Origin: Cyclobacteriaceae bacterium
GTDB taxonomy: Bacteria; Bacteroidota; Bacteroidia; Cytophagales; Cyclobacteriaceae
Reading direction: 5' to 3'
Length of the DNA stretch: 64,000 nucleotides
NCBI GenBank assembly: GCA_028278225.1
Contig: JANQEU010000079.1
Coordinates: 248,001-312,000, forward strand
Part shown: positions 18,122 to 26,436 of the stretch, piece after piece
Layout of the letters: each line of letters begins with the position of its first letter
How positions within the stretch are numbered: position 1 is the first letter of the stretch
Translations under genes and position numbers: made by a program
Notes under the pieces: generated by a model
Told to the model about the DNA's origin: nothing
The model's database searches: none
The model's input: the letters and a program-made list of their open reading frames with translations, nothing else

Positions 18122-19530
18122 GTGATTACGGGATCTTATCTATCATTCCTCCGGTACTTGCAATTTTTCTTGCCATTCGGACGAAGCAGGTGATTTTTTC
18201 TTTGTTGATCGGCATTTTTTTTGGCTGGTTGATTATCAGCAACTGGAACATTTTTGATGCATTTATCGCCACTCTGGATGCAATTGTGGATGTTTTCAAG
18301 AGTTCGGGAAATACGCGTACGGTCATATTTACCTTACTCATTGGGGCATTGATCCAGCTCATACGCCACTCCGGTGGAGTCAATGGGTTTATTTCCCTTA
18401 TCCAGCGCAAACTTTCCAAGTCGAAAAACCCTAAAAGCTCAATTCAGGTAGCCGCGGGCTTGACTGGATTCCTGTTGTTCATAGAATCCAATATTTCAAT
18501 ACTTACGGTAGGGACCGCATTCCGTCCATTATTTGATAAGTATGAGCTTGCTAAAGAAAAGCTGGCTTATCTGGCAGATAGCAGTTCCGCACCATCCTGT
18601 ATTTTGTTTCCTCTCAACGCCTGGGGAGCTTATGTTATGGGCTTGTTGCTGGCGTATGAGCATCTTGATCCCTTTAAGACCATCATATTTTCAATCCCTT
18701 TCAATTTCTATCCCATACTCACATTGATCATGGTGTTTTACCTGGCTGCCAGTGGAAAGAAGTATGGCCCAATGAAGGAATTTGAAGAGAACCCCATCAT
18801 AGAAAATCACTATGAATCCTCCTCCCACCAAGGCAATGCCCATTTCATGATCTGGCCACTTGTGGTTATGGTGGTTACCATGCCGGTTTTCCTGGTTTAC
18901 ACCGGATGGGACCCCAATGTTTCGGGTACCTTCTCCGATAAACTGTGGACAAGTATAGGTAAAGGATCCGGAAGCGCGGCAGTGACCTATGCCGTCACTG
19001 TTGCTTTGATTTTTGCAGCGATCATGTATGGAGTCAAAAAAGTATTGACCCTCAGGAGCTTCTTTGAACAATCACTGAAAGGTATGCAGGACATGATCAT
19101 CATGGCCATTCTAATGGTTCTGGCATTCGGGATCGGTAACCTTTGTAATGAACTGGGGACCGGCATTTACGTTGCGGATGTCACATCAAGGTGGCTGTCC
19201 CCCGAACTCGCCCCGTTGATCCTTTTTGTTACCAGTTGTTTTGTCGCATTTGCCACCGGGACATCATGGGGAACTTTTGCCATAATGATCTCAATCGGTA
19301 TCCCGCTTGCTCAATCCGTCGGACTTAATCCCTATCTCGCTGTGGCTGCCGTACTGGGAGGCGGTGTATTTGGGGATCATTGTTCGCCTATTTCGGATAC
19401 TACCCTGATCTCATCCGTGGCAGCCCGGTGCGATCACATTGACCATGTCAGAACGCAATTGCCTTATGCGCTTTTGACCGGCAGCATCGCGGCAGTCCTC
19501 TATTTAATAGTTGGTTTTGTATTCACTTAA
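18118..19530 (+). CDS. NhaC-family Na+/H+ antiporter
   Basis: A 470-residue inner-membrane protein with about a dozen hydrophobic segments. The NhaC-type features are visible: SIIPPVLAIFLAIRTKQV at the N-terminus, LLIGALIQLIRHSGG, FIESNISILTVG, DSSSAPSCILFPLNAWGAY, and FATGTSWGTFAIM followed by GGGVFGDHCSPISDTT, a conserved transport-site region. It exchanges Na+ for H+ (some relatives carry organic substrates). It overlaps the DUF4136 lipoprotein by four bases and is followed by tandem repeats. Confidence 0.9.
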   Translation: MSDYGILSIIPPVLAIFLAIRTKQVIFSLLIGIFFGWLIISNWNIFDAFIATLDAIVDVFKSSGNTRTVIFTLLIGALIQLIRHSGGVNGFISLIQRKLSKSKNPKSSIQVAAGLTGFLLFIESNISILTVGTAFRPLFDKYELAKEKLAYLADSSSAPSCILFPLNAWGAYVMGLLLAYEHLDPFKTIIFSIPFNFYPILTLIMVFYLAASGKKYGPMKEFEENPIIENHYESSSHQGNAHFMIWPLVVMVVTMPVFLVYTGWDPNVSGTFSDKLWTSIGKGSGSAAVTYAVTVALIFAAIMYGVKKVLTLRSFFEQSLKGMQDMIIMAILMVLAFGIGNLCNELGTGIYVADVTSRWLSPELAPLILFVTSCFVAFATGTSWGTFAIMISIGIPLAQSVGLNPYLAVAAVLGGGVFGDHCSPISDTTLISSVAARCDHIDHVRTQLPYALLTGSIAAVLYLIVGFVFT

Positions 19531-19550
19531 ATCAATCTTCAACCCTAATC

Positions 19551-19956
19551 GTCATTCTGACGACCAAAGGGAGGAAGAATCTTAGAAATTCCGGTAAATC
19601 CGTCCTAACCAACTATTTCTAAGACTCCTCGCTACGCTCAGAGTGACGGAAGGGTTTGCCGTTTTTCAGTGATTATTATTCGAGACACTCATAATTTTCA
19701 ACGCCATTCTGACGACCGCAAGGAGGAAGAATCTTAGAAATTCCGGTAAATCCGTCCCAACCTACTATCCCAAGACTCTTCGCTACACTCAGAGTGACGG
19801 AAGGGTTTGCCGTTTTTCAGTGATTATTATTCGAGACACTCATAATTCTCAACGCCATTCTGACGACTGCAGGGAGGAAGAATCTTAGAAATATCTTCGA
19901 GGCTAATTCTCATTCTAAGACTCTTCGTCCCGATCAATCGGAACTCAGAGTGACGG
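19551..19956. repeat. 151-bp tandem repeat, about 2.7 copies, of palindromic intergenic element
   Basis: Three copies start at 19551, 19702 and 19853, a constant 151-base period. Each begins with an ATTCTGACG end and (A/G)GGAGGAAGAATCTTAG, and ends with CTCAGAGTGACGG, the inverted partner of the start, so each core of about 100 bases can fold back. The 50-base linkers (AGGGTTTGCCGTTTTTCAG...) between copies 1-2 and 2-3 are nearly identical. Copy 3 diverges in its middle. Elements with CATTCTGA...CAGA(G/A)TGACG ends are common as dispersed extragenic repeats in Bacteroidota. The copies fill the gap between nhaC and lysA. Confidence 0.9.
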
Positions 19957-19969
19957 AAGGGTTGGGGTG

Positions 19970-21130
19970 TCAGGATAAGTCCGTGCTATAAACAGAAGGC
20001 GCCACATCCCGAAGATTGTATCTCGAAGACATTACCTCAGCATACGCCCCGCTGGAACGAATAGCAATGAGATCACCCCGCTTTGTTTTTGGCAGTGAAA
20101 TACCCCTGTCAAATGCATCTGACGTTTCGCATATCGGTCCTACCACATCATAAATGTCGGAGCCTTCCACCGAAGAAAGATTTTGGATCACGTGCTTCAC
20201 GCGGTACAAAGCCGGTCGAATGAGTTCTGTCATTCCGGCATCTAAAATCATAAAAGTTGTGCTGTCACCAGGTTTGGTATAAAGTACCTCCGAAATGAGT
20301 GAACCACACTGGCCGACAATGGATCGACCCAGCTCAAAATGAAGGATCTGATTTGGAAATAGATTTATGTGTTTCTTGAAAAGTTGAAAGTATGCCCTGA
20401 AATCAGATATGGGAGATGTATCCGGGTTTTCATAGTCGATACCCAGACCGCCCCCGACATTCACGTGAGGCAGGCTAAACCCCGCTTCGCTGATCCGGGT
20501 CTGAAGTTCGTTGATACGGATGGCCAGTTCTTTGAACCGACCCAGATCCGTGATCTGTGATCCGATATGAAAATGAATCCCTATGAAATCTACATTCGGG
20601 AGGGCTTTTATCAACTGAAGGCTTTCCCAAAGTTCGTTCAGGGTGATGCCAAACTTGTTGTCCCTTGTCCCTGTCGTAATATATTCGTGTGTATTGGCAT
20701 CGATATTGGGATTGATCCTCAGGGCAAAATTCATCTTTTTGCCAACTTTTCCCGCCAAATCATTCAGAACCCTGAGTTCTTCAATAGACTCCACATTGAA
20801 TGAAAATATCTCATTTTCGAGTCCAAACGTTATTTCACGATCGGTCTTGCCCACCCCGGCAAACACAATTTCACCCGGGGCAAAACCAACATCCAAAGCC
20901 CTCTTCACCTCATTTCCTGATACACAATCTGCCCCCAGTCCTGCCAGGCTAATCTCATTCAGGATCTTCCTGTTTACGTTGGCCTTTAAGGCATAGTGTA
21001 CTGCAAAAGGCTGTCCCTCAATATTCTTTTTTACCTCATCCAGCGTTTCACGCAGGAGCTCAATATCATAGTAGTAGAAAGGTGTTGAGACTTTCCGGAA
21101 TTCCGAAACCAATTCATGCAAAGGTTTCAT
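19970..21130 (-). CDS. lysA: Diaminopimelate decarboxylase
   Basis: A 386-residue PLP enzyme that decarboxylates meso-diaminopimelate to L-lysine. Motifs: FAVHYALKANVN with the PLP-binding Lys, GIHFHIGSQI, VNVGGGLGIDY (phosphate-binding glycines), FELGRSIVG and GPICETSDAF with the substrate-binding Cys/Glu. Length fits LysA. ATG at 21130 overlaps the stop of the TPR gene (ATGA), so it is preferred over the TTG at 21136. It shares a strand with dapD about 1.5 kb upstream; both belong to lysine/diaminopimelate biosynthesis. Confidence 0.94.
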   Translation of the reverse strand: MKPLHELVSEFRKVSTPFYYYDIELLRETLDEVKKNIEGQPFAVHYALKANVNRKILNEISLAGLGADCVSGNEVKRALDVGFAPGEIVFAGVGKTDREITFGLENEIFSFNVESIEELRVLNDLAGKVGKKMNFALRINPNIDANTHEYITTGTRDNKFGITLNELWESLQLIKALPNVDFIGIHFHIGSQITDLGRFKELAIRINELQTRISEAGFSLPHVNVGGGLGIDYENPDTSPISDFRAYFQLFKKHINLFPNQILHFELGRSIVGQCGSLISEVLYTKPGDSTTFMILDAGMTELIRPALYRVKHVIQNLSSVEGSDIYDVVGPICETSDAFDRGISLPKTKRGDLIAIRSSGAYAEVMSSRYNLRDVAPSVYSTDLS

Positions 21131-21717
21131 CGACAATATTTGGACAGGGCATTGTCCGCTCCTTCGACATTCAGGTTTTTGGCACGGACAAAATCCTCAC
21201 AGGCACTCCTGGATTGGTCCATGGAAATTTTCAATGCTCCCCGATATAGAAATGCATCGCCAAACTCACGATCAGCCTTTATCGCCAGGCTATATGACTC
21301 CAGCGCACTTTCAACATAACCCAGTTGATGTTTACATCGTGCGATAAGGAAATGAGCCTGGGCCGAATTTGGATTTAATTCCAATGATTCCTCAGCAGTT
21401 AGCAAGGCCTGTGGATATTTTCCCTGCTCATACCGGATCTTGGAAATGCTCAGCCGGGCGTTTACATTTTTTCCATCCAGCTTCAATACGGTTTCAAAAT
21501 CGTCAATCGCTTTGTCGTACCGGCCCAGTTCCTCGTAGGATCTGCCCCTGTTGTAAAATGTCTTCACGTTGGAAGCGTTCGATTCCAAATAAGCATTGTA
21601 AGAATCAATTGCTTTTTCATACTCTCCCTGCTCAAAATACACATCTCCTTCACGTGAAGATTCGCTACTACAGGAAAGTAAAAGCACAAACAAAAACCAG
21701 GTTACTGAAATCCTCAT
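21127..21717 (-). CDS. TPR-repeat lipoprotein
   Basis: A 196-residue predicted lipoprotein (MRISVTWFLFVLLLSC lipobox) with about four tetratricopeptide repeats: GDVYFEQGEYEKAIDSYNAY, FYNRGRSYEELGRYDKAIDD, LSISKIRYEQGKYPQALLTA and FLIARCKHQLGYVESALESY. TPR proteins are protein-interaction scaffolds; no partner can be named. Its stop overlaps the lysA start by four bases. Confidence 0.88.
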   Translation of the reverse strand: MRISVTWFLFVLLLSCSSESSREGDVYFEQGEYEKAIDSYNAYLESNASNVKTFYNRGRSYEELGRYDKAIDDFETVLKLDGKNVNARLSISKIRYEQGKYPQALLTAEESLELNPNSAQAHFLIARCKHQLGYVESALESYSLAIKADREFGDAFLYRGALKISMDQSRSACEDFVRAKNLNVEGADNALSKYCR

Positions 21718-21810
21718 TTTTAAAGATTTAACTCAAATACATGAGTTTCCTATTTTCAACCGTCAGCGCATTGCGTAAAAAAGTCAATTGACATTTTCAG
21801 GTTAAGCGGG

Positions 21811-21818
21811 CAAATATA
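21811..21818 (-). promoter_or_regulatory. Candidate -7 box TATATTTG upstream of the TPR-lysA pair
   Basis: On the minus strand TATATTTG matches TAnnTTTG exactly and lies about 95 bases before the TPR gene start, just past the end of the DUF3108 gene. It could give the TPR-lysA pair its own promoter. A -33 TTG at the usual distance was not seen. Confidence 0.35.
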
Positions 21819-21826
21819 GAGTTTAG

Positions 21827-22648
21827 TTACTCAAAATCAGGGCCAAACTTTATGTTTTTGTAACCGGTCAGGTCACAATAAGCGGTACCAAAAAACATGT
21901 TGGCTGATACCCTTAGCGGAAGCTGATTTGCGTCCGCCGATACCCAACCGGTTATCGGTTTCTTCCCCGGGAATATCTTGTTTTCGGGGATAAGCGGCAC
22001 AACCCGATAGGCAGTCAGTCTGCCAACCTTTGTTTTTATAATTTCAGTTCCCTCAAAAACCACCTTCATGTCATAAAATATCTCATCGTAGAATGCCTTG
22101 AACCTGATAGTGTCTCCGGCGGCAAGTTTTGAAAAATCCATGTTTCGCAGCAGCATGTATCCACTGATCAGATCGTGGATTTCCGGACCAAAGTCATAAT
22201 ATTTTGTTGGCCTCTTTCTTTTCTTTTTTGTCATCTCAACCTTGATATCGCCCGTATCCTGGTCAAAATAGATCTTTTCCTGCCTGGTATAGTTACCTTC
22301 CTGAATATCAGCATATGCCATTTTTGGCAACATGGTCTCTTTCGAAACGTATGCACCCCACATGTCATTTACACGGGCAAACAATCCGATAAATCCTGCA
22401 GTATGCCCGGTAATGTCAATCTTATAGCACTGTTCATTTTCATAGACGTGGAAATCCGGATCAACAACGAGTTTCGCCCTACCCACTGTAAACCACCCAT
22501 AGCTTAACCTGAATTGCAGGGTCTCCCCTTTTAAAAATCGCAAGTCTGAGCTGTCATTTCCATTCCTTTGCTCCGGTTGGGAGTAGGCGGAAAGCGCTAT
22601 CAAAAGCAGAAACAGCAAATTGATCCTATGATTCTTTATATCGCTCAA
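21827..22648 (-). CDS. DUF3108 domain exported protein
   Basis: A 273-residue protein with an N-terminal signal peptide (hydrophobic NLLFLLLIALSAYSQ). The body follows the DUF3108 pattern: KGETLQFRLSYGWFTVGRAK, then KYYDFGPEIHDLISGYMLLR, and a C-terminal PITGWVSADANQLPLRVSAN segment. The family is periplasmic and of unknown role. The start is a TTG at 22648; no ATG lies between it and the signal peptide and a stop is just upstream in frame. It follows dapD by 32 bases, so probably shares its transcript. Confidence 0.82.
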   Translation of the reverse strand: MSDIKNHRINLLFLLLIALSAYSQPEQRNGNDSSDLRFLKGETLQFRLSYGWFTVGRAKLVVDPDFHVYENEQCYKIDITGHTAGFIGLFARVNDMWGAYVSKETMLPKMAYADIQEGNYTRQEKIYFDQDTGDIKVEMTKKKRKRPTKYYDFGPEIHDLISGYMLLRNMDFSKLAAGDTIRFKAFYDEIFYDMKVVFEGTEIIKTKVGRLTAYRVVPLIPENKIFPGKKPITGWVSADANQLPLRVSANMFFGTAYCDLTGYKNIKFGPDFE

Positions 22649-22680
22649 ATCGCACCTCTTCTACTTCCTGGTCTAAACGT

Positions 22681-23493
22681 CTATACCGACACATCATTTT
22701 CACGCAGTGCTTCGTTCAATGAAGTCTTCTTGTCCGTACTTTCTTTACGCTCACCAATGATTATTGCACACGGAACCTGATAATCACCTGCCGGAAATTT
22801 CTTTGTGTAGGAACCAGGTATAACCACGGAACGATCGGGCACATAGCCTCGATATTCCTTTGGCTCCTTACCGGTAACGTCGATAATCTTGGAGCTCCCT
22901 GTCAGGACCACGTTTGCACCCAGTACAGCTTCTTTGCCCACACGGACGCCTTCGACTACTATACATCTTGACCCTATAAATGCATTGTCTTCTATAATCA
23001 CCGGTGCGGCCTGGACCGGCTCCAATACTCCGCCAATTCCGACACCACCGCTAAGATGCACGTTTTTACCGATCTGAGCACATGACCCTACCGTAGCCCA
23101 TGTATCTACCATTGTACCTTCATCGACATATGCCCCGATATTAACGTATGATGGCATCAAAATGGTATTTGGACTTATGAATGAACCGTATCTGGCGATA
23201 GCATGCGGGACTACCCGGACACCTAGCTGGTCATAACCCGATTTCAGTTTTATCTTGTCATGGAATTGAAATGGCCCGATTTCTATCAACTGCATTTTCA
23301 TCAAAGGAAAATATAGTATGACGGCTTTCTTGATCCATTCATTCACCACCCAATCACCATCCACCTGTTCCGCGATCCTGCGTTTACCATTATCAAGATC
23401 ATCCACTATGGATTTAATAGCCACGGATGTACTTTTATCATTGATGAGTGAACGATCCTCCCAGGCTTTTTCAATAAGATGTTGTAACTGCAT
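22681..23493 (-). CDS. dapD: Tetrahydrodipicolinate N-succinyltransferase
   Basis: A 270-residue left-handed beta-helix acyltransferase that succinylates tetrahydrodipicolinate in the diaminopimelate/lysine pathway. An N-terminal helical domain (LIEKAWEDRSLI) is followed by hexapeptide-repeat turns (ILMPSYVNIGAYVDEGTMVD, SGGVGIGGVLEP, FIGSRCIVVEGVRVGKEAVL) and the C-terminal PGSYTKKFPAGDYQVPCAII segment. Length and motifs match DapD. It is divergent from the glycosyltransferase gene, 36 bases away, and first in a run that ends with lysA. Confidence 0.95.
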   Translation of the reverse strand: MQLQHLIEKAWEDRSLINDKSTSVAIKSIVDDLDNGKRRIAEQVDGDWVVNEWIKKAVILYFPLMKMQLIEIGPFQFHDKIKLKSGYDQLGVRVVPHAIARYGSFISPNTILMPSYVNIGAYVDEGTMVDTWATVGSCAQIGKNVHLSGGVGIGGVLEPVQAAPVIIEDNAFIGSRCIVVEGVRVGKEAVLGANVVLTGSSKIIDVTGKEPKEYRGYVPDRSVVIPGSYTKKFPAGDYQVPCAIIIGERKESTDKKTSLNEALRENDVSV

Positions 23494-23529
23494 CTAATTA
23501 GTTAATATTAAAAGACAGATTAATTATAA

Positions 23530-24633
23530 ATGAAAAAAATCGTTATTACATCAATATTGAAACCAGTGACCGAGGTACGGATGTATGAACGATTTGCACT
23601 TTCGCTGGCGAAAACAAATAAATATGAAATAAATATCATAGGAATTAAACCAAAAAATGAGAGGAAGGCTGAAATGCCGATAAGATTCCACTATCTGAAA
23701 GCATCCAACCGATCAATTATCAGCCGCATGGGACGATGGTTACAGGCCTATAATATCTGGCTGAAAATCAGGCCACACCTGATCATCGTAACTGTTCCCG
23801 AACTCATCCCCATAGCTTTGCTATTTAAGTTCTTTTATCACTCGAAATTGATTTATGACGTTCAGGAAAACTATGAAAGAAATATAATTTTTCAAGGAAT
23901 TTACAAGCAACCGCTGAAAACCCTGGTCTTACTAGGCCTCAGGTTTTGTGAATGGATGGCCGGTGTGGGAATGGATAATTTCATACTGGCCGAAAAGTGT
24001 TATGAAAATCAAACCGGATTTCATAAGCAGAAGTACGTCACTTTAGAGAACAAAACCCAGCCACTGGAAGTAGCCCGACCGGATCACAAAAATTTCAGAC
24101 TCCTCTTTACAGGCATCATATCAAACTACAGTGGCATCCATAGAGCGCTGATGTTCTATAGATCATTAAAAAGGGAACTGGAAAATGCTGAGCTTCACAT
24201 AGTGGGATTTTCGTATCACAAAGAGATTCGAAAACTCCTTTTGGATGAAAAATCCAAAGACCCCATGATAAACCTGACGGGTATTGATTATTTTGTGGAT
24301 CACCGGGAAATTGTAAAATGCATATGCTCATCGGATCTGGGTATCATATGTCATGAAATAAACAGGGTAAGCGAGGACAGGAAACCGACGAAACTATTTG
24401 AGTATGCATTTTACAGTCTTCCATATGTGGTTCAATGTAATACCAGGTGGTCGGCATACAGCAAAAAATACGGTGGTGGAATTGAAGTGGATTTTGACGC
24501 ACCGGACATCAAAAACGTCCTTAATCAGCTCAAACATAATGAACATGACATGAACGAAGACAAAACGCATTTGTCTTCCTGGGTGCGTGAAGAACCCAAA
24601 CTACTGGATTTGATTTCAAATGAACTAAAATAG
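23530..24633 (+). CDS. Glycosyltransferase (GT4-like, GT-B fold)
   Basis: A 367-residue protein with the two-domain layout of GT-B glycosyltransferases. The N-terminal half has VITSILKPVTEVRMYERF and HSKLIYDVQENYERN; the C-terminal half has FRLLFTGIISNYSGIHRALM, AELHIVGFS and SSDLGIICHEI...RKPTKLFEYAFYSLP, the usual nucleotide-sugar binding region with the Glu of the EX(n)E type motif. No membrane segments. It stands alone between divergent dapD and the iron genes, so the product cannot be guessed. Confidence 0.8.
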   Translation: MKKIVITSILKPVTEVRMYERFALSLAKTNKYEINIIGIKPKNERKAEMPIRFHYLKASNRSIISRMGRWLQAYNIWLKIRPHLIIVTVPELIPIALLFKFFYHSKLIYDVQENYERNIIFQGIYKQPLKTLVLLGLRFCEWMAGVGMDNFILAEKCYENQTGFHKQKYVTLENKTQPLEVARPDHKNFRLLFTGIISNYSGIHRALMFYRSLKRELENAELHIVGFSYHKEIRKLLLDEKSKDPMINLTGIDYFVDHREIVKCICSSDLGIICHEINRVSEDRKPTKLFEYAFYSLPYVVQCNTRWSAYSKKYGGGIEVDFDAPDIKNVLNQLKHNEHDMNEDKTHLSSWVREEPKLLDLISNELK

Positions 24634-24692
24634 GTTATCTCCCTGATAACTAGATTTTTAAAAAAACGCACATATATGTATCTAAATATATT

Positions 24693-24708
24693 TTTAGATT
24701 AATCTAAA
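24693..24708. promoter_or_regulatory. Perfect palindromic operator of the DtxR-type repressor
   Basis: TTTAGATTAATCTAAA is a perfect 16-base palindrome 21 bases before the dtxR-like start. Its TTTAG(N)6CTAAA form is like known MntR/DtxR-family operators (consensus near TTAGG-N-CCTAA). A further half-site TCTAAA lies at 24681. It covers the -33 region of the promoter, so the repressor would block its own operon when metal is plentiful. Confidence 0.8.
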
Positions 24709-24715
24709 TTGATAT

Positions 24716-24723
24716 TATCTTTG
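24716..24723 (+). promoter_or_regulatory. -7 box TATCTTTG of the iron operon promoter
   Basis: TATCTTTG matches the Bacteroidota -7 consensus TAnnTTTG exactly. It ends six bases before the ATG at 24730, so transcription should start at or next to the start codon and the mRNA is probably leaderless. Confidence 0.65.
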
Positions 24724-24729
24724 TAACGC

Positions 24730-25398
24730 ATGATCGACTTAAGCTTCACTGAGGAAAATTATCTGAAAGCTATTTATCACCTGTCCGAAGGTGGGTTGCA
24801 TGACGTCTCTACTAACGCTCTTGCGGAGGCCATGTCCACAAAGCCTGCAACGGCAAGTGACATGATCAAACGTCTGTCCAGGAAACAAATCATAAGTTAC
24901 GAAAAGTACAAGGGTGTAAACATCACCTCGCAGGGCCAGGAGATTGCCTTGAAAATTGTAAGGAAGCATCGTTTGTGGGAGGTTTTCCTGGTTGACAAGC
25001 TTAACTTCAACTGGGACGAGGTACATGAGATTGCGGAGCAGCTGGAGCATATCAGATCTCCCCTGCTCGTCGAAAGACTTGACGCCTATCTTGATCATCC
25101 TACAATTGACCCCCATGGTGATCCCATCCCGGATAAAAATGGCAACTTTAATATAGGTCCTACCCTGCCCCTTTCGGATTTTTCCGTTGACGACAAAGGA
25201 GCATTCGTCGCTGTTGGAACCGACGATCCAAGGCTGTTGCAATACCTGGATAAACTCAAAATAAGATTGGGGACAAAGCTGACGGTTACTGACAAAGTCG
25301 AATTCGATGGTTCAATGCAGGTGGCATTTGAAGATCACAAGCCGGTATTCCTTTCGAATCACATCACAACCCAATTAATGGTTAGAAAAATTGTATAA
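24730..25398 (+). CDS. DtxR/MntR-family metal-dependent repressor
   Basis: A 222-residue repressor. Residues about 1-65 form the winged helix (FTEENYLKAIYHLSEGG, TKPATASDMIKRLSRK), 66-140 the metal-binding dimerisation domain (ALKIVRKHRLWEVFLVDKL, EVHEIAEQLEHI, DPHGDPIP), and the C-terminus an SH3-like FeoA-type domain. The family represses metal uptake genes when Fe(II) or Mn(II) is bound; the neighbouring feo genes make iron the likely metal. The usual Cys/Ser before PHG is Asp here. ATG start follows a -7 box and a palindromic operator, so autoregulation of the operon is expected. Confidence 0.92.
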   Translation: MIDLSFTEENYLKAIYHLSEGGLHDVSTNALAEAMSTKPATASDMIKRLSRKQIISYEKYKGVNITSQGQEIALKIVRKHRLWEVFLVDKLNFNWDEVHEIAEQLEHIRSPLLVERLDAYLDHPTIDPHGDPIPDKNGNFNIGPTLPLSDFSVDDKGAFVAVGTDDPRLLQYLDKLKIRLGTKLTVTDKVEFDGSMQVAFEDHKPVFLSNHITTQLMVRKIV

Positions 25399-25419
25399 TA
25401 CCATGATTTGATATTGACT

Positions 25420-26436
25420 ATGGCACCCGATCCGATCATATCACTTGTCTATTTTGTTGTCATTGTACTCGCCATAATCCTGATTTGGAGATTGCAAAAA
25501 TCCACCCGTTTTCTGCAGACCTCGCAGCAAATCCGGAAGACATTGGTTGAAGATATTCTCAAGCAGCTTTATCATGTGGAATACAGCGGAAGAAGCGCTT
25601 CTCTAAACGCGATGGCCGGAGCATTAAAGCTGTCAATTAAGAAACTGCTCAGGTTAATCGAGTTCATGACAGACAGGAACCTGATGAGGTTTGATCAGAA
25701 TACACTTCAGCTAACCGATTCCGGCAGGGATTATGCCCTAAAGATCATCAGGGTTCACCGACTTTATGAAAAATATCTTTCGGAAAAAACCGGCTTTGAT
25801 AAATCAGAGTGGCATGACCGGGCCGAGCTCAAAGAACACACACTAACGGCTGATCAGACGGATGAGTTGTACCAGGTATTGGGTAACCCAAGGTTCGATC
25901 CGCATGGTGACCCCATTCCGACAGCCTCTGGAGAGATTTTGCAGCCTAAATGGCAGCCCCTCTCCAGTTTGAAGGAAAATATCACGGCCAGGATCGTCCA
26001 TATCGAAGATGAGCCGGATGTGATCTACCGGCAAATAATAGATAAAAAACTACATATCGGCTCGCAAGTAAAAATGGTAGCTGCCGATGAGAACCATATC
26101 CGGTTTTACTCTGAAGGAAACGAATATGAATTTTCACCAATCGTAGCGAGTAACGTCAGTGTTGAAGAGCTTACCGAGAAGGAAAGCTTTGAAGAAAATA
26201 TGGTCAGACTTTCAGCTTTGGCTCCAGGCGAAAGAGCCAGGGTGTTGGGTATATCCTCCGAGTGTCGTGGCATGAACCGAAGGAGGCTTTTGGATCTGGG
26301 ATTTACCAATGGGAGTGAAATTGAGGCTGAATTTGACAGTCCTATGAAAGAACCTAAAGCGTACACTATCAGAAACACCCTGATTGCTCTGCGAGGTGAT
26401 CAGGCGGACCTGATCTTAATTAAAAAGGTATTATGA
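25420..26436 (+). CDS. Membrane-anchored DtxR-like/FeoA fusion protein
   Basis: A 338-residue protein with an N-terminal transmembrane helix (IISLVYFVVIVLAIILIW), then a DtxR-like region (about 40-170: LYHVEYSGRSASLNAMAGAL, ALKIIRVHRLYEKYLSEKTG, RFDPHGDPIP), a linker, and a C-terminal FeoA SH3-like domain (LSALAPGERARVLGISSECR, RRRLLDLGFTNGSEIE, LIALRGDQADLILIKK). FeoA interacts with the FeoB iron channel, so the fusion may tie metal sensing to FeoB at the membrane. The DtxR part resembles its upstream neighbour, suggesting duplication. ATG at 25420 was chosen over a TTG at 25408. It overlaps feoB by four bases. Confidence 0.85.
   Translation: MAPDPIISLVYFVVIVLAIILIWRLQKSTRFLQTSQQIRKTLVEDILKQLYHVEYSGRSASLNAMAGALKLSIKKLLRLIEFMTDRNLMRFDQNTLQLTDSGRDYALKIIRVHRLYEKYLSEKTGFDKSEWHDRAELKEHTLTADQTDELYQVLGNPRFDPHGDPIPTASGEILQPKWQPLSSLKENITARIVHIEDEPDVIYRQIIDKKLHIGSQVKMVAADENHIRFYSEGNEYEFSPIVASNVSVEELTEKESFEENMVRLSALAPGERARVLGISSECRGMNRRRLLDLGFTNGSEIEAEFDSPMKEPKAYTIRNTLIALRGDQADLILIKKVL

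Noticed and set aside
19551-19956. Regular direct repeats that could be a CRISPR array
   Set aside because: Repeats are about 100 bases with inverted ends, the linkers are identical to each other, the period is 151 bases and no cas gene is present.
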